In this document: in pieces, positions 1 to 5,191 of the stretch
Position numbering within the stretch: the first letter of the stretch is position 1
How the letters are laid out: every line of letters starts with the position of its first letter
Source: Dysgonomonas sp.
GTDB taxonomy: Bacteria; Bacteroidota; Bacteroidia; Bacteroidales; Dysgonomonadaceae
Reading direction: 5' to 3'
NCBI GenBank assembly: GCA_003523545.1
Contig: DQAM01000510.1
Span: 1 to 7,147 of the forward strand
Length of the DNA: 7,147 nt
Program-made: the position numbers and the translations under genes
The notes under the pieces: model-generated
The model's input: the letters and a program-made list of their open reading frames with translations, nothing else
The model's database searches: none
What the model was told of the DNA's origin: nothing

Positions 1-769
1 CTCCTGATTGGGTTAATATACCAAATATAGTGAACTCCATTTCTGTCTTTCTTGAAAATCTTGCTATTAAAATGTTTTCTTCTTCTCTCAGATATTTGCG
101 ATTTAAAGTTGATGAAAATACAATATTATTTTCTGAATCAAACAAATTTACTTCAAACAATTGATTATAACCATATTCAAGCAGGGTCTCCATTCGTTCA
201 AGAAAATCTGATTCCATCATAAGACCTTGCTCTATTAAGGCATCAATATATTTAGAATTGAGGGTTTTAACTAATTGCTTTGCTTTTACATTGGTATTTC
301 TATCTTTAAAATTTGATGCAGTCTTTTTCATATTATGCATTTCCTTATAAAAATCGGTATTACTCATATATCCAAGAGCCTCTCCTATATTATTGAAATT
401 CTTAACCATTTCAAGAAGGATACTATAATCATTGAATATTGCCTTCCCTTTTATTTTGATAAATGGTTTGGTTTTCATTTCAGCAAAAGAATTACTTACT
501 TTTCCAAGTTTTTCTAATTCCCCTTCAAATACATTAAAAGCATAATCATGTAAATATCTTTTCTCAGTAGACATCTTTTCTTTTAGTAAAATATCCCCCA
601 TCACCTGCCCGCTTCCAATCTTACCTTTCTGAGTGTTATTTTCACTCAAAGATTCCTTATCATTGGCTAATATATATTCTGTTAAACCTTCAAATAACTG
701 AGATGATATTGAATACATCTTATATTCATCAAGATATACAAACGACTTAATTTTCTTATTTACTTCCAT
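1..769 (-). CDS. DUF6414-like protein, 3' end outside window
   Basis: An open frame of 256 codons runs from ATG at 769 to the left edge without a stop, so the C-terminus is missing. The N-terminus carries a YLDEYKMYSISSQ motif (residues 12-24) followed by FEGLTEY, which I recall as the opening signature of the DUF6414 family; this match is from memory and unverified. The rest is soluble, rich in Lys, Glu, Asn and aromatic residues, with no signal peptide or membrane segment. A GxGQVMGD stretch lies near residues 52-59, a helical charged region at about 85-200, and a strand-rich part at about 203-252. The start lies inside the end of the upstream 54-aa gene (14-nt overlap), which supports both this start and translational coupling. 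Base composition is far more AT-rich than the genes from 1547 onward, suggesting transfer. Molecular function is unknown. The gene is sure; the family label is moderate. Confidence 0.8.
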   Translation of the reverse strand, partial: MEVNKKIKSFVYLDEYKMYSISSQLFEGLTEYILANDKESLSENNTQKGKIGSGQVMGDILLKEKMSTEKRYLHDYAFNVFEGELEKLGKVSNSFAEMKTKPFIKIKGKAIFNDYSILLEMVKNFNNIGEALGYMSNTDFYKEMHNMKKTASNFKDRNTNVKAKQLVKTLNSKYIDALIEQGLMMESDFLERMETLLEYGYNQLFEVNLFDSENNIVFSSTLNRKYLREEENILIARFSRKTEMEFTIFGILTQSG

Positions 770-920
770 TTTCAAAATCCTGTTTGCGTTTTTCCAACCT
801 CTTATTATATTTATTAATACTTTTATTTCGAGTATCTATTATACTTTTAATACCTATACATAATCCATATACGATAGTTATAAAGCCTACTATTAATAAT
901 ATGTAATCAGCTATTTGCAT
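756..920 (-). CDS. Small single-helix membrane protein (54 aa)
   Basis: ATG at 920 opens a 54-codon frame ending in TAA at 756-758. Residues about 3-25 form one hydrophobic helix (ADYILLIVGFITIVYGLCIG), followed by a strongly basic, polar tail of about 29 residues with many Lys, Arg and Asn. This suggests an inner-membrane anchor with a cytoplasmic C-terminus. It is wedged between two larger genes and overlaps each by exactly 14 nt (907-920 upstream, 756-769 downstream). That arrangement is hard to explain unless the frame is translated. I do not recognise a family. It may be a membrane-linking subunit that works with the four-helix protein before it and the soluble DUF6414-like protein after it; that role is inferred from context only. 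Confidence 0.7.
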   Translation of the reverse strand: MQIADYILLIVGFITIVYGLCIGIKSIIDTRNKSINKYNKRLEKRKQDFENGSK

Positions 921-1317
921 TGTGTAACTGATTTAATTTTGAAAAGATAGCATAACTAATAACAAAAGATGTAACCCCAAGTAGCACTGATACAATAAAT
1001 GTACTAAAATCACTAATTATAGGGTCAGCCTGCTGTTCTGATATATATAACATTCCTAATATTGAAGAAAAAATTATTATTGCAATAGTAGAAAACCCTT
1101 TGAATTTAGTTGCCCACTTAGCATCTAAATTCGTATTAAAATTTTCAATTTCGTTAATATTAGAGAGATTCAAGGCCAATCCAAAGAAAACAAAATCAAT
1201 TGAGTTCGCTAAAAAATCCCATGATTTTTCTTTTGATAGAATAAAAATAATAAGTCTTAGAATAAAGGGTATAAGACCAATTATAACAGTATAAATTATC
1301 CACTTTGTCTTTATCAT
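907..1317 (-). CDS. Four-helix membrane protein of unknown function (136 aa)
   Basis: ATG at 1317 starts a 136-aa protein ending in TGA at 907-909. Hydrophobic segments lie at residues about 6-27, 33-51, 75-93 and 104-127, so four membrane helices are likely. A polar, Asn-rich loop at 52-74 separates the second and third. There are charged residues in or near the helices (Arg21, Asp34, Asp41) but no catalytic motif I recognise. It is the first gene of a minus-strand three-gene cluster, with a TAnnTTTG box at 1340-1347 about 22 bp upstream of the start. Its stop overlaps the start of the 54-aa gene. AT-rich composition and a membrane-plus-soluble layout are common in accessory or defence islands, but nothing in the sequence proves that role. 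Confidence 0.78.
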   Translation of the reverse strand: MIKTKWIIYTVIIGLIPFILRLIIFILSKEKSWDFLANSIDFVFFGLALNLSNINEIENFNTNLDAKWATKFKGFSTIAIIIFSSILGMLYISEQQADPIISDFSTFIVSVLLGVTSFVISYAIFSKLNQLHNANS

Positions 1318-1339
1318 ATAAAAAAAGTACGGTCTTTTA

Positions 1340-1347
1340 CAAATGTA
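1340..1347 (-). promoter_or_regulatory. Putative Bacteroidetes -7 box for the minus-strand cluster
   Basis: On the minus strand this reads TACATTTG, an exact match to the Bacteroidetes sigma-ABfr -7 consensus TAnnTTTG. It lies about 22 bp before the ATG at 1317, giving a very short leader. I see no good TTTG -33 element at the usual 19-21 bp spacing, so the call rests on the -7 box and position alone. Confidence 0.4.
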
Positions 1348-1493
1348 ATAAACTTTGCCTTTATTATATATGATAGGGGTAATTTATTTGTCATCGAATC
1401 ATACCCATAAAATTAAAACACTTCATAAACTCAATAACTTTTATAAAGTCTTCTATGAAAGTTCGATAATCTGTTACCTTATCGCACTAAGAG

Positions 1494-1530
1494 CGACAAA
1501 TAGAAGATTTCTTCCATTTGTCGTTTTTTT
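1494..1530 (+). terminator. Intrinsic terminator with no visible upstream gene
   Basis: CGACAAATAGAAG (1494-1506) pairs with CTTCCATTTGTCG (1511-1523) over 13 positions with one mismatch. The loop is 4 nt (ATTT), and T7 follows at 1524-1530. This is a strong rho-independent terminator for plus-strand transcription. No plus-strand gene precedes it in the window: the left neighbours all read on the minus strand. It lies only 16 bp before the ASCH gene start. It may be the leftover end of a gene displaced by the AT-rich cassette, or a read-through block for the ASCH gene. Confidence 0.75.
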
Positions 1531-1546
1531 ATTAGCTTTACTTTCT

Positions 1547-1921
1547 ATGGAAATACAGCATACAATACAATTTGGAGGAGATACGGACAAACTGGCACAG
1601 AAAGTATTGACCGGGGAAAAGACTGCAACTTCTTCTTTGTACGATTATTACCTGCTGAATCTGAAAAAGATGAGCCGGGTAGGAGATTACGCCCTTGTAA
1701 TAGATTCTTCCGGAAAAGACGTGTGTACAATCCGAATCGAAAAAGTTGAAATTGTGAAGTTTAAGGACATAACAGAGCTATTTGCCCGGGAAGAGGGCGA
1801 CGGGAATTTAGCGAGTTGGCTTGAAATTCACACCGCACATTATTCCTTCCAATTGGAAAAGATAGGTAAATATCTTACCGGAGAAACCGAATTAGTCTGT
1901 GAGTGGTTTAAAGCGGTCTGA
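1547..1921 (+). CDS. ASCH domain-containing protein (124 aa)
   Basis: ASCH domains have a PUA-like beta-barrel and are predicted to bind RNA; some members are N4-acetylcytidine amidohydrolases. Visible hallmarks are an FGGDTDKLAQKV helix lead-in (9-20) and the GEKTATSS motif (23-30), which matches the family GxKxAT signature. These are followed by a VGDYALVID strand (45-53), a strand pair TIRIEKVEIVKF (61-72), the FAREEGDGNLASW segment (79-91) and the closing LVCEWF (116-121). The frame is open further upstream to an ATG at 1355. However, that extension would read through the terminator hairpin at 1494-1530 and encodes nothing family-like, so I chose ATG 1547. At 124 aa it is somewhat short for the family, which often has an extra N-terminal helix. 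It appears monocistronic, with a terminator at 2047. Substrate unknown. Confidence 0.85.
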   Translation: MEIQHTIQFGGDTDKLAQKVLTGEKTATSSLYDYYLLNLKKMSRVGDYALVIDSSGKDVCTIRIEKVEIVKFKDITELFAREEGDGNLASWLEIHTAHYSFQLEKIGKYLTGETELVCEWFKAV

Positions 1922-2046
1922 ATATTATTATGTTAAGCTATGATTTTATTCCTCTTTCCCAGAACATTAATATACTTTGTTTGTTTATAGAGGAACAGGA
2001 CTCTCCTCTCTTAATACAAACTTTACGGACACACTCACATAAACGG

Positions 2047-2070
2047 CCATCCTGAAGGATGGTTTTGTGT
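2047..2070 (+). terminator. Intrinsic terminator after the ASCH gene
   Basis: CCATCC (2047-2052), loop TGAA, GGATGG (2057-2062), then TTTTGTGTTT. The stem is a perfect 6 bp and could extend through flanking CACA/TGTG after a bulge. It lies about 125 bp after the ASCH stop codon on the plus strand, between that gene and the convergent minus-strand gene ending at 2186. No other convincing gene lies in 1922-2185. Confidence 0.6.
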
Positions 2071-2185
2071 TTATATACTGCCGGATGTACATTTAAAATT
2101 GTGTAGTTTTGCAAAAAGAATAATGAAAATGCAGGATATTTCCTTCGGCGGCTCTCTCCTGTTATAGTCATTTTAACACGAACGG

Positions 2186-2521
2186 CTAAAAGTCTTGCTT
2201 ATTTCCCTGATAATACCTTGCCAGATAGGGCAGTGTCTTTTCGTACATTCTATACATAATCTTTAGATTTTCCTCTATTTTCTGAATATCAACAGGCACG
2301 GTGTCTCCGGGAATCATTTGGCGGACGCTGTCGAGTCCTTCCATAATCTTCTCGAAACGGATTTGAGCGAAAGTGAGCAGTAAATCGGGATAAGCAACTA
2401 TCTCGTAATGCTGGTTGTCGTGTAAGGAATCTAAGTTTTTCCGCTGGTTTGCATCTGGATTGTTCACCCCGGTGTCGGGTAATGTGTTTCGGCTTTGTTC
2501 TTGTCTGTACGGCATATCCAT
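2186..2521 (-). CDS. Unrecognised small soluble protein (111 aa) under a structured leader
   Basis: The frame stays open from 2620, but the first 33 residues of that longest form would overlap leader hairpins and look non-protein-like. ATG at 2521 (or 2515, two codons later) is preferred, about 12 nt after a GC hairpin and after the A-rich stretch ACACAAAACTAT. The N-terminal 36 residues are polar and probably disordered (Arg, Asn, Gln, Pro, Asp). Residues about 40-111 look like two or three amphipathic helices (EIVAYPDLLLTFAQIRFEKI, then IQKIEENLKIMYRMYEKTLP). There is no signal peptide, membrane helix or catalytic motif. I do not recognise the family. The combination with a conserved-looking GC-rich leader reminds me, from memory only, of segments of Bacteroidetes conjugative transposons. 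It is convergent with the ASCH gene. Confidence 0.6.
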   Translation of the reverse strand: MDMPYRQEQSRNTLPDTGVNNPDANQRKNLDSLHDNQHYEIVAYPDLLLTFAQIRFEKIMEGLDSVRQMIPGDTVPVDIQKIEENLKIMYRMYEKTLPYLARYYQGNKQDF

Positions 2522-2533
2522 ATAGTTTTGTGT

Positions 2534-2556
2534 GCCTGCTCTCCCCCGCGGCAGGC
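2534..2556 (-). promoter_or_regulatory. GC-rich hairpin just before the 111-aa gene
   Basis: GCCTGC and GCAGGC form a perfect 6-bp stem around an 11-nt loop, ending 12 nt before the ATG at 2521 on the minus strand. It has no following T tract, so it is not a terminator. It sits where a translation-initiation region would be and may gate ribosome access or insulate the start. Confidence 0.45.
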
Positions 2557-2564
2557 GGTGATAC

Positions 2565-2662
2565 AAAAAAAGAAGCGGGAGGACATTTACCCGGCGCCAA
2601 ATAGGGAGTCGAAGCCCCACACACGAACAGGAAACGCCTCCCGCCCTATAGGATAAGGCGGG
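2565..2662 (-). promoter_or_regulatory. Putative transcription attenuator with competing stems
   Basis: Read on the minus strand, segment 1 CCCGCC (2662-2657) can pair with GGCGGG (2645-2640) across a 10-nt loop. Segment 2, GCGGGAGG (2644-2637), can instead pair perfectly over 8 bp with segment 3, CCTCCCGC (2582-2575). Segment 3 is followed by TTC and T7 (2571-2565). The two pairings share bases 2640-2644, so they exclude one another. The second looks like a terminator with a long (54-nt) loop; the first would act as an antiterminator. A leader ORF (2682-2587) crosses segments 1 and 2 and stops 4 nt before segment 3. The layout is seen directly; a regulatory role is inferred. Confidence 0.55.
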
Positions 2663-2682
2663 TTCGGCATTCTACTGTACAT
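2587..2682 (-). CDS. Putative leader peptide ORF (31 aa)
   Basis: ATG at 2682 (with an in-frame ATG at 2670) opens a 31-codon frame ending in TAA at 2587-2589. The peptide begins MYSRMPNPPYPIG and ends with DSLFGAG, with two Pro-rich codons in a row and a Pro-Tyr-Pro stretch near residues 8-11. Such sequences can slow ribosomes. It spans the competing stems of the proposed attenuator and stops 4 nt before the terminator's descending arm, so a ribosome at the stop codon would cover that arm. It is too short for a domain. Its position argues for a regulatory leader peptide, but an unselected open frame in GC-rich DNA cannot be excluded. Confidence 0.45.
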   Translation of the reverse strand: MYSRMPNPPYPIGREAFPVRVWGFDSLFGAG

Positions 2683-2775
2683 CGTGTGTTATAATTTTCG
2701 ACTTTTATTTGGCACGAACCAGTAAACGCTTATACCTTTTTTATTTATACTTATGCCTTGTTATGAAAGACCCTA

Positions 2776-2783
2776 CAAAGATA
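2776..2783 (-). promoter_or_regulatory. Putative -7 box for the leader and 111-aa gene
   Basis: On the minus strand this reads TATCTTTG, an exact match to the Bacteroidetes TAnnTTTG consensus. It lies about 94 bp before the leader ORF start. A second identical TATCTTTG is at 2841-2848, 65 bp further upstream. Neither has a clear TTTG at -33. Outside these boxes and the dyad at 2984-3018, the stretch 2683-3045 is AT-rich and I see no gene in it. Confidence 0.35.
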
Positions 2784-2983
2784 AATACTTTCTTTTACAT
2801 TCCTTTACATGCTTACTCATTGCATCGGCATGTATGGCATCAAAGATAAACTATTCTTTTCTTATAAAATATAGAAAGAGACTATAACTTATAGGACACA
2901 AAATGAGTATATTATATGAATAAGGGAAATAAACAGGCGGAAAAATACAGGATATAACTATAAAATATAGTAAATTAGCGACA

Positions 2984-3018
2984 ACTAATCAGAGCGGCCT
3001 TACGTTTAACCGATTAGT
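2984..3018. promoter_or_regulatory. Dyad upstream of the XRE regulator, possible operator
   Basis: ACTAATC (2984-2990) and GATTAGT (3012-3018) are perfect 7-bp inverted copies, 21 bp apart. Their centres are 28 bp apart, close to three helical turns. They lie 28-62 bp before the start codon of the XRE-type regulator at 3046, where autoregulators of this class often bind. Binding is inferred; no TAnnTTTG box is visible here. Confidence 0.35.
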
Positions 3019-3045
3019 CTATTAATGAATTAAATACCTCTGTAT

Positions 3046-3483
3046 ATGGAAGAGATTAAAGATAAGAGAAAAGTGCATCATGGACGCAATGTACGCATTG
3101 CCAGAAACTGGAAAAATTTAACCCAGGAGGGGCTTGCAACTATGCTCGATTTATATCAGACCGATATATCTGTTCTGGAACAGAAAGAGACGATAGACGA
3201 TGCTATGCTCGACAGGATTGCCCGGGCCATGGATGTGCCCAAAGATTTCTTTACCGATTTCGATATGGATACCACTATGAACTCTTATCATGTTTCTGAG
3301 AATGAGTTTAACATGACACAGGCCGAAAACTCGAAAGGTGAGATTTACGGACAGAAAATTATTGAAAAAGAAGAAATAAATAATAATCCTGGCGATAAAG
3401 TGATTGAGTTATATGAGAGGATTATTAAAGAAAAAGATGATAAAATCAAAGACCTTGAATCGAAACTTAACAACGGAAAATAA
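3046..3483 (+). CDS. XRE-family helix-turn-helix regulator with C-terminal coiled coil (145 aa)
   Basis: Residues about 12-69 form a Cro/CI-type HTH: GRNVRIARNWKNLTQEGLA (13-31), then the recognition region around QTDISVLEQKE (38-48), then a closing helix DRIARAMDVPKDFF (56-69). This domain binds operator DNA as a dimer. Residues 70-115 are polar and probably flexible. Residues 117-142 (from DKVIELYERII to ESKLNN) have heptad-like spacing of Val, Leu and Ile with heavy Lys/Glu/Asp, predicting a short coiled coil for dimerisation. There is no metabolite-binding domain. The gene is separated by only 3 nt from the following VOC gene, so the two form an operon. A 7-bp dyad upstream could be its operator. 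The target genes are unknown. Confidence 0.88.
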   Translation: MEEIKDKRKVHHGRNVRIARNWKNLTQEGLATMLDLYQTDISVLEQKETIDDAMLDRIARAMDVPKDFFTDFDMDTTMNSYHVSENEFNMTQAENSKGEIYGQKIIEKEEINNNPGDKVIELYERIIKEKDDKIKDLESKLNNGK

Positions 3484-3486
3484 CTT

Positions 3487-3924
3487 ATGAATAGAATCAA
3501 CCTGATATGTTTAGGGGTTAGTGATATGAAAAAGTCGCTGGCATTTTACAAGAATCTCGGTTTCAAAACCTATATAATGGAGGACAACCCTCCTATCGTA
3601 TTCTTTGACAATCAGGGTACAAAACTCGAATTGTTTCCGCTGGAGGAACTTGCCCGGGATATAAATGCACAGGCTCCTCCCGCTATCGACCGCAAAGGGT
3701 TCGGAGGGATAACGCTTGCCTGTAATATGAAATCCGAAAAAGAAGTGGACGACCTTTTTGCAGTAGTCGAAAAGTATGGCGGTACCATTGCCAAAAAGCC
3801 CGAAAAAGTATCCTGGGGAGGATACAGCGGCTATTTCCGCGATCCCGACGGCTATTATTGGGAAGCGGCCTACGCCTCCATCTGGGAGTTCGATCCGAAT
3901 GATATGCTGGTCATCAAAGAATAA
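3487..3924 (+). CDS. VOC family (glyoxalase/bleomycin-resistance fold) protein (145 aa)
   Basis: The protein shows the two beta-alpha-beta-beta-beta modules of the vicinal oxygen chelate fold. Module one has INLICLGVSDMKKSLAFYKN (4-23), NLGF, and a KLELF strand (46-50). Module two has GITLACN (74-80), a helix EKEVDDLFAVVEKYGG (84-99), and the family-typical GYFRDPDGYYWEAAY (115-129). Possible metal ligands Glu48 and Glu126 are present at the usual strand positions. The first-strand position often holding His is occupied by Cys8 or its neighbours, and the second module also lacks His (Cys79). A classical glyoxalase I metal site is therefore incomplete. Family members include dioxygenases, isomerases and antibiotic-binding proteins; the substrate here cannot be told. 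It starts 3 nt after the XRE gene stop and is followed by a terminator at 3965. Confidence 0.88.
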   Translation: MNRINLICLGVSDMKKSLAFYKNLGFKTYIMEDNPPIVFFDNQGTKLELFPLEELARDINAQAPPAIDRKGFGGITLACNMKSEKEVDDLFAVVEKYGGTIAKKPEKVSWGGYSGYFRDPDGYYWEAAYASIWEFDPNDMLVIKE

Positions 3925-3964
3925 AATCCGACGGAATTTATAAGGAATATCTAGAATTTTGTAG

Positions 3965-3991
3965 GGACGGTTTCCAAATCCGTCCGTTTTT
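3965..3991 (+). terminator. Intrinsic terminator of the XRE-VOC operon
   Basis: GGACGG (3965-3970) pairs perfectly with CCGTCC (3980-3985) around a 9-nt loop, followed by G and T5 (3987-3991). It lies about 40 bp after the VOC stop codon in the transcribed direction. Confidence 0.75.
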
Positions 3992-4060
3992 AATGGATAA
4001 GCTTCTGGTTTATATTACATATATATATCGGATAAACCATGTACCCATATATACGGAAAT

Positions 4061-4156
4061 GGGCTGCCTAAAAAAACCAGAATTACCTCTTCAAAAATGT
4101 AATGACGATATCATCATTCATTCATTCTCTTGTATCTGGTAGTTTTTAGACAACCC
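4061..4156. mobile_element. MITE-like 96-bp element with imperfect terminal inverted repeats
   Basis: The left end GGGCTGCCTAAAAAAACCAG (plus A, 4061-4081) matches the reverse complement of the right end (4135-4156, beginning TCTGGTAG and ending ACAACCC) over about 21-22 positions with four substitutions or indels. The interior (53 bp) has no gene, an imperfect palindrome around GATATC, and short CATT repeats. Ends of the form GGGxTGxCTAAAAA resemble tips of insertion sequences and derived non-autonomous elements that I recall from Bacteroidetes. I see no clear target-site duplication (flanks GGAAAT and GGGACT). It lies between the convergent VOC gene and the 76-aa gene, so a transcribed long hairpin is an alternative reading. 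Confidence 0.5.
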
Positions 4157-4181
4157 GGGACTATTGGTATTCTGCTGAATA

Positions 4182-4412
4182 TCAATCGTGTCCTTCCGTT
4201 TTCACAACTTTGTTATAAAGTCCCATAATCAAGAACGGGGCAGCCCATTGACCGATAAACAGTGCTGTATTGCCTTTCCCGCAGCATTTAAGAATGAGGG
4301 ACGCTGTCATTGCTGTCAAAGAAGCCGCGAGATAAACACCCGAAGGCAATTTAGATGTTTGTTTCTCAATTGCTTCAGTCATTTTTCCTTCATCTGGTGT
4401 ATTTACTGCCAT
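4182..4412 (-). CDS. Small two-helix membrane protein, Bacteroidetes type (76 aa)
   Basis: ATG at 4412 starts a 76-aa protein ending in TGA at 4182-4184. Residues 1-24 are polar (VNTPDEGKMTEAIEKQTSKL). Two hydrophobic segments follow, at about 26-42 (VYLAASLTAMTASLILK) and 49-66 (TALFIGQWAAPFLIMGLY). The tail NKVVKTEGHD is charged. I recall proteins with this TALFIGQWAAPFLIxGLYNKxVKxxGHD ending from many Bacteroidetes, always as short hypothetical proteins; the recall is unverified. The function is unknown. It is monocistronic and the AT-rich upstream region (4413-4550) is its likely promoter area, although I see no TAnnTTTG match there. Confidence 0.82.
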   Translation of the reverse strand: MAVNTPDEGKMTEAIEKQTSKLPSGVYLAASLTAMTASLILKCCGKGNTALFIGQWAAPFLIMGLYNKVVKTEGHD

Positions 4413-4746
4413 AATCGTTTGTTTTTTAAAAGTTTTTATTTATTGAATTGAATAGTTGTATTTCCTGTAAAGTCGAATTACTGATTTAAAACAAAATGTT
4501 TCGTTTTAAAGTTTATGTAAATAAGTTAAAACCAGAATGTTAACAGAATAAAAGTTTTTTTTTGATAATACTTCTGAATGAAGAAATAGTTTGATGCGGG
4601 TTATTTAAATGCAGGAGGAAATTTTTTTACTGGATTTAATAATGAAAGTTATATGAAACACGCTGATAATCTGGAAGTATTATGGAAACGGGATACCGGA
4701 TTCAGTATAAGGTTTGGGAATATAAGGGGATAAACAGGCAATGTGA
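4413..4746. other. Intergenic stretch without a supported gene
   Basis: This AT-rich stretch separates the divergently placed start of the 76-aa gene from the end of the WYL remnant. The part next to 4412 probably carries that gene's promoter. A 26-codon plus-strand frame (4653-4733) exists but has nothing to support it. I see no RNA gene, long repeat or terminator. Confidence 0.5.
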
Positions 4747-5025
4747 TTAAACCTTAATCGTATTAATAAATTTTTTGACTGCATCTTTTACTAATTCAGG
4801 CTTCTGGATGGTGGCAATGTCGGCAAAAGATATGAACCACCGCGCAAAATAGTCGATATTGAATATCCGGAAATGAATATCGGTATAGTCTCCGGATTCT
4901 TTATCCCCTATCCAGCCATGATGTAATTTGTAAGCTTCCAAGATTTTCAGGTCGGATGTTTTTATGAGGATCACTACTTCATGACAGTGATTGTCGAATT
5001 TATGTTTGTCCATAAATTCGGGCAT
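4747..5025 (-). pseudogene. C-terminal remnant of a WYL/YafY-type transcriptional regulator
   Basis: The 92-aa frame has the features of the C-terminal extension of WYL-domain regulators of the YafY type. These are a strand HEVVILIKTSDLKILEAYK (15-33), LHHGWIGDKESGDY (34-47), a strand IHFRIFNIDYFARWFISF (50-67) and the closing ADIATIQKPELVKDAVKKFI (68-87). Full-length regulators of this type are roughly 300 aa with an N-terminal HTH and a WYL core; both are absent. Stops TAG and TGA directly precede the ATG in this frame, and the DNA upstream encodes part of a different protein. It is thus a truncated leftover and not a full regulator. The internal ATG at 5025 is a chance start. Confidence 0.7.
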
Positions 5026-5191
5026 TCACTAGCATTTGTTTGTGCTTTTTGTCGAGGTTCTTCGATTGTGGATTGCCGGGTTCTTCTCCGTATCGGAACA
5101 GGTGATCTACTTCACCATTGAATATTTCTTTGTAAAAATTAAGCGCTTCTTCTGCATGTCCGCAGAACTCGATAGATGGTTTCAAAAACAT
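5000..5191 (-). pseudogene. N-terminal remnant of a PhnB-like VOC protein
   Basis: ATG at 5191 begins MFLKPSIEFCGHAEEALNFY, followed by KEIFNGEVDHLFRYGEEPGN. This is typical of the PhnB-like branch of VOC proteins (usual length about 130-150 aa), with the first beta strand, first helix and FxGE-type turn all present. Homology probably ends near NARIYG (residues 56-61); the frame stops at 5000-5002 after 63 residues. The second half of the fold is missing and is replaced, out of frame, by the tail of a WYL regulator. A TAnnTTTG-type box (TATTTTTG on the minus strand, 5233-5240) upstream may be its old promoter. It is most likely non-functional. Confidence 0.7.

Noticed and set aside
335..517. 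60-codon plus-strand frame
   Set aside because: It lies antisense to the DUF6414-like gene, is rich in Phe/Ile from AT-rich DNA and has no family features.
1100..1294. 64-codon plus-strand frame
   Set aside because: It is the antisense shadow of the four-helix membrane protein.
1355..1546. 64-codon N-terminal extension of the ASCH frame
   Set aside because: It reads through the terminator at 1494-1530, lies in AT-rich sequence and has no ASCH similarity.
2123..2167. 14-codon plus-strand frame after a TAGTTTTG box at 2104-2111
   Set aside because: Too short, no -33 element, and no conserved feature; the box may be chance.
1938..2171. 77-codon minus-strand frame
   Set aside because: It overlaps the ASCH terminator, has an atypical residue mix and no recognisable fold.
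2289..2624. 111-codon minus-strand frame overlapping the 111-aa gene
   Set aside because: Its residues are mostly Arg, Pro, Ser and Thr without secondary-structure pattern; the alternative frame has the better helical C-terminus.
4163..4186. AT-rich inverted repeat ATTGGTATTC / GAATATCAAT
   Set aside because: A 10-bp stem with one wobble, but no T tract on either strand; too weak to call a terminator for the 76-aa gene.
4653..4733. 26-codon plus-strand frame
   Set aside because: No ribosome site, neighbour or motif supports it.
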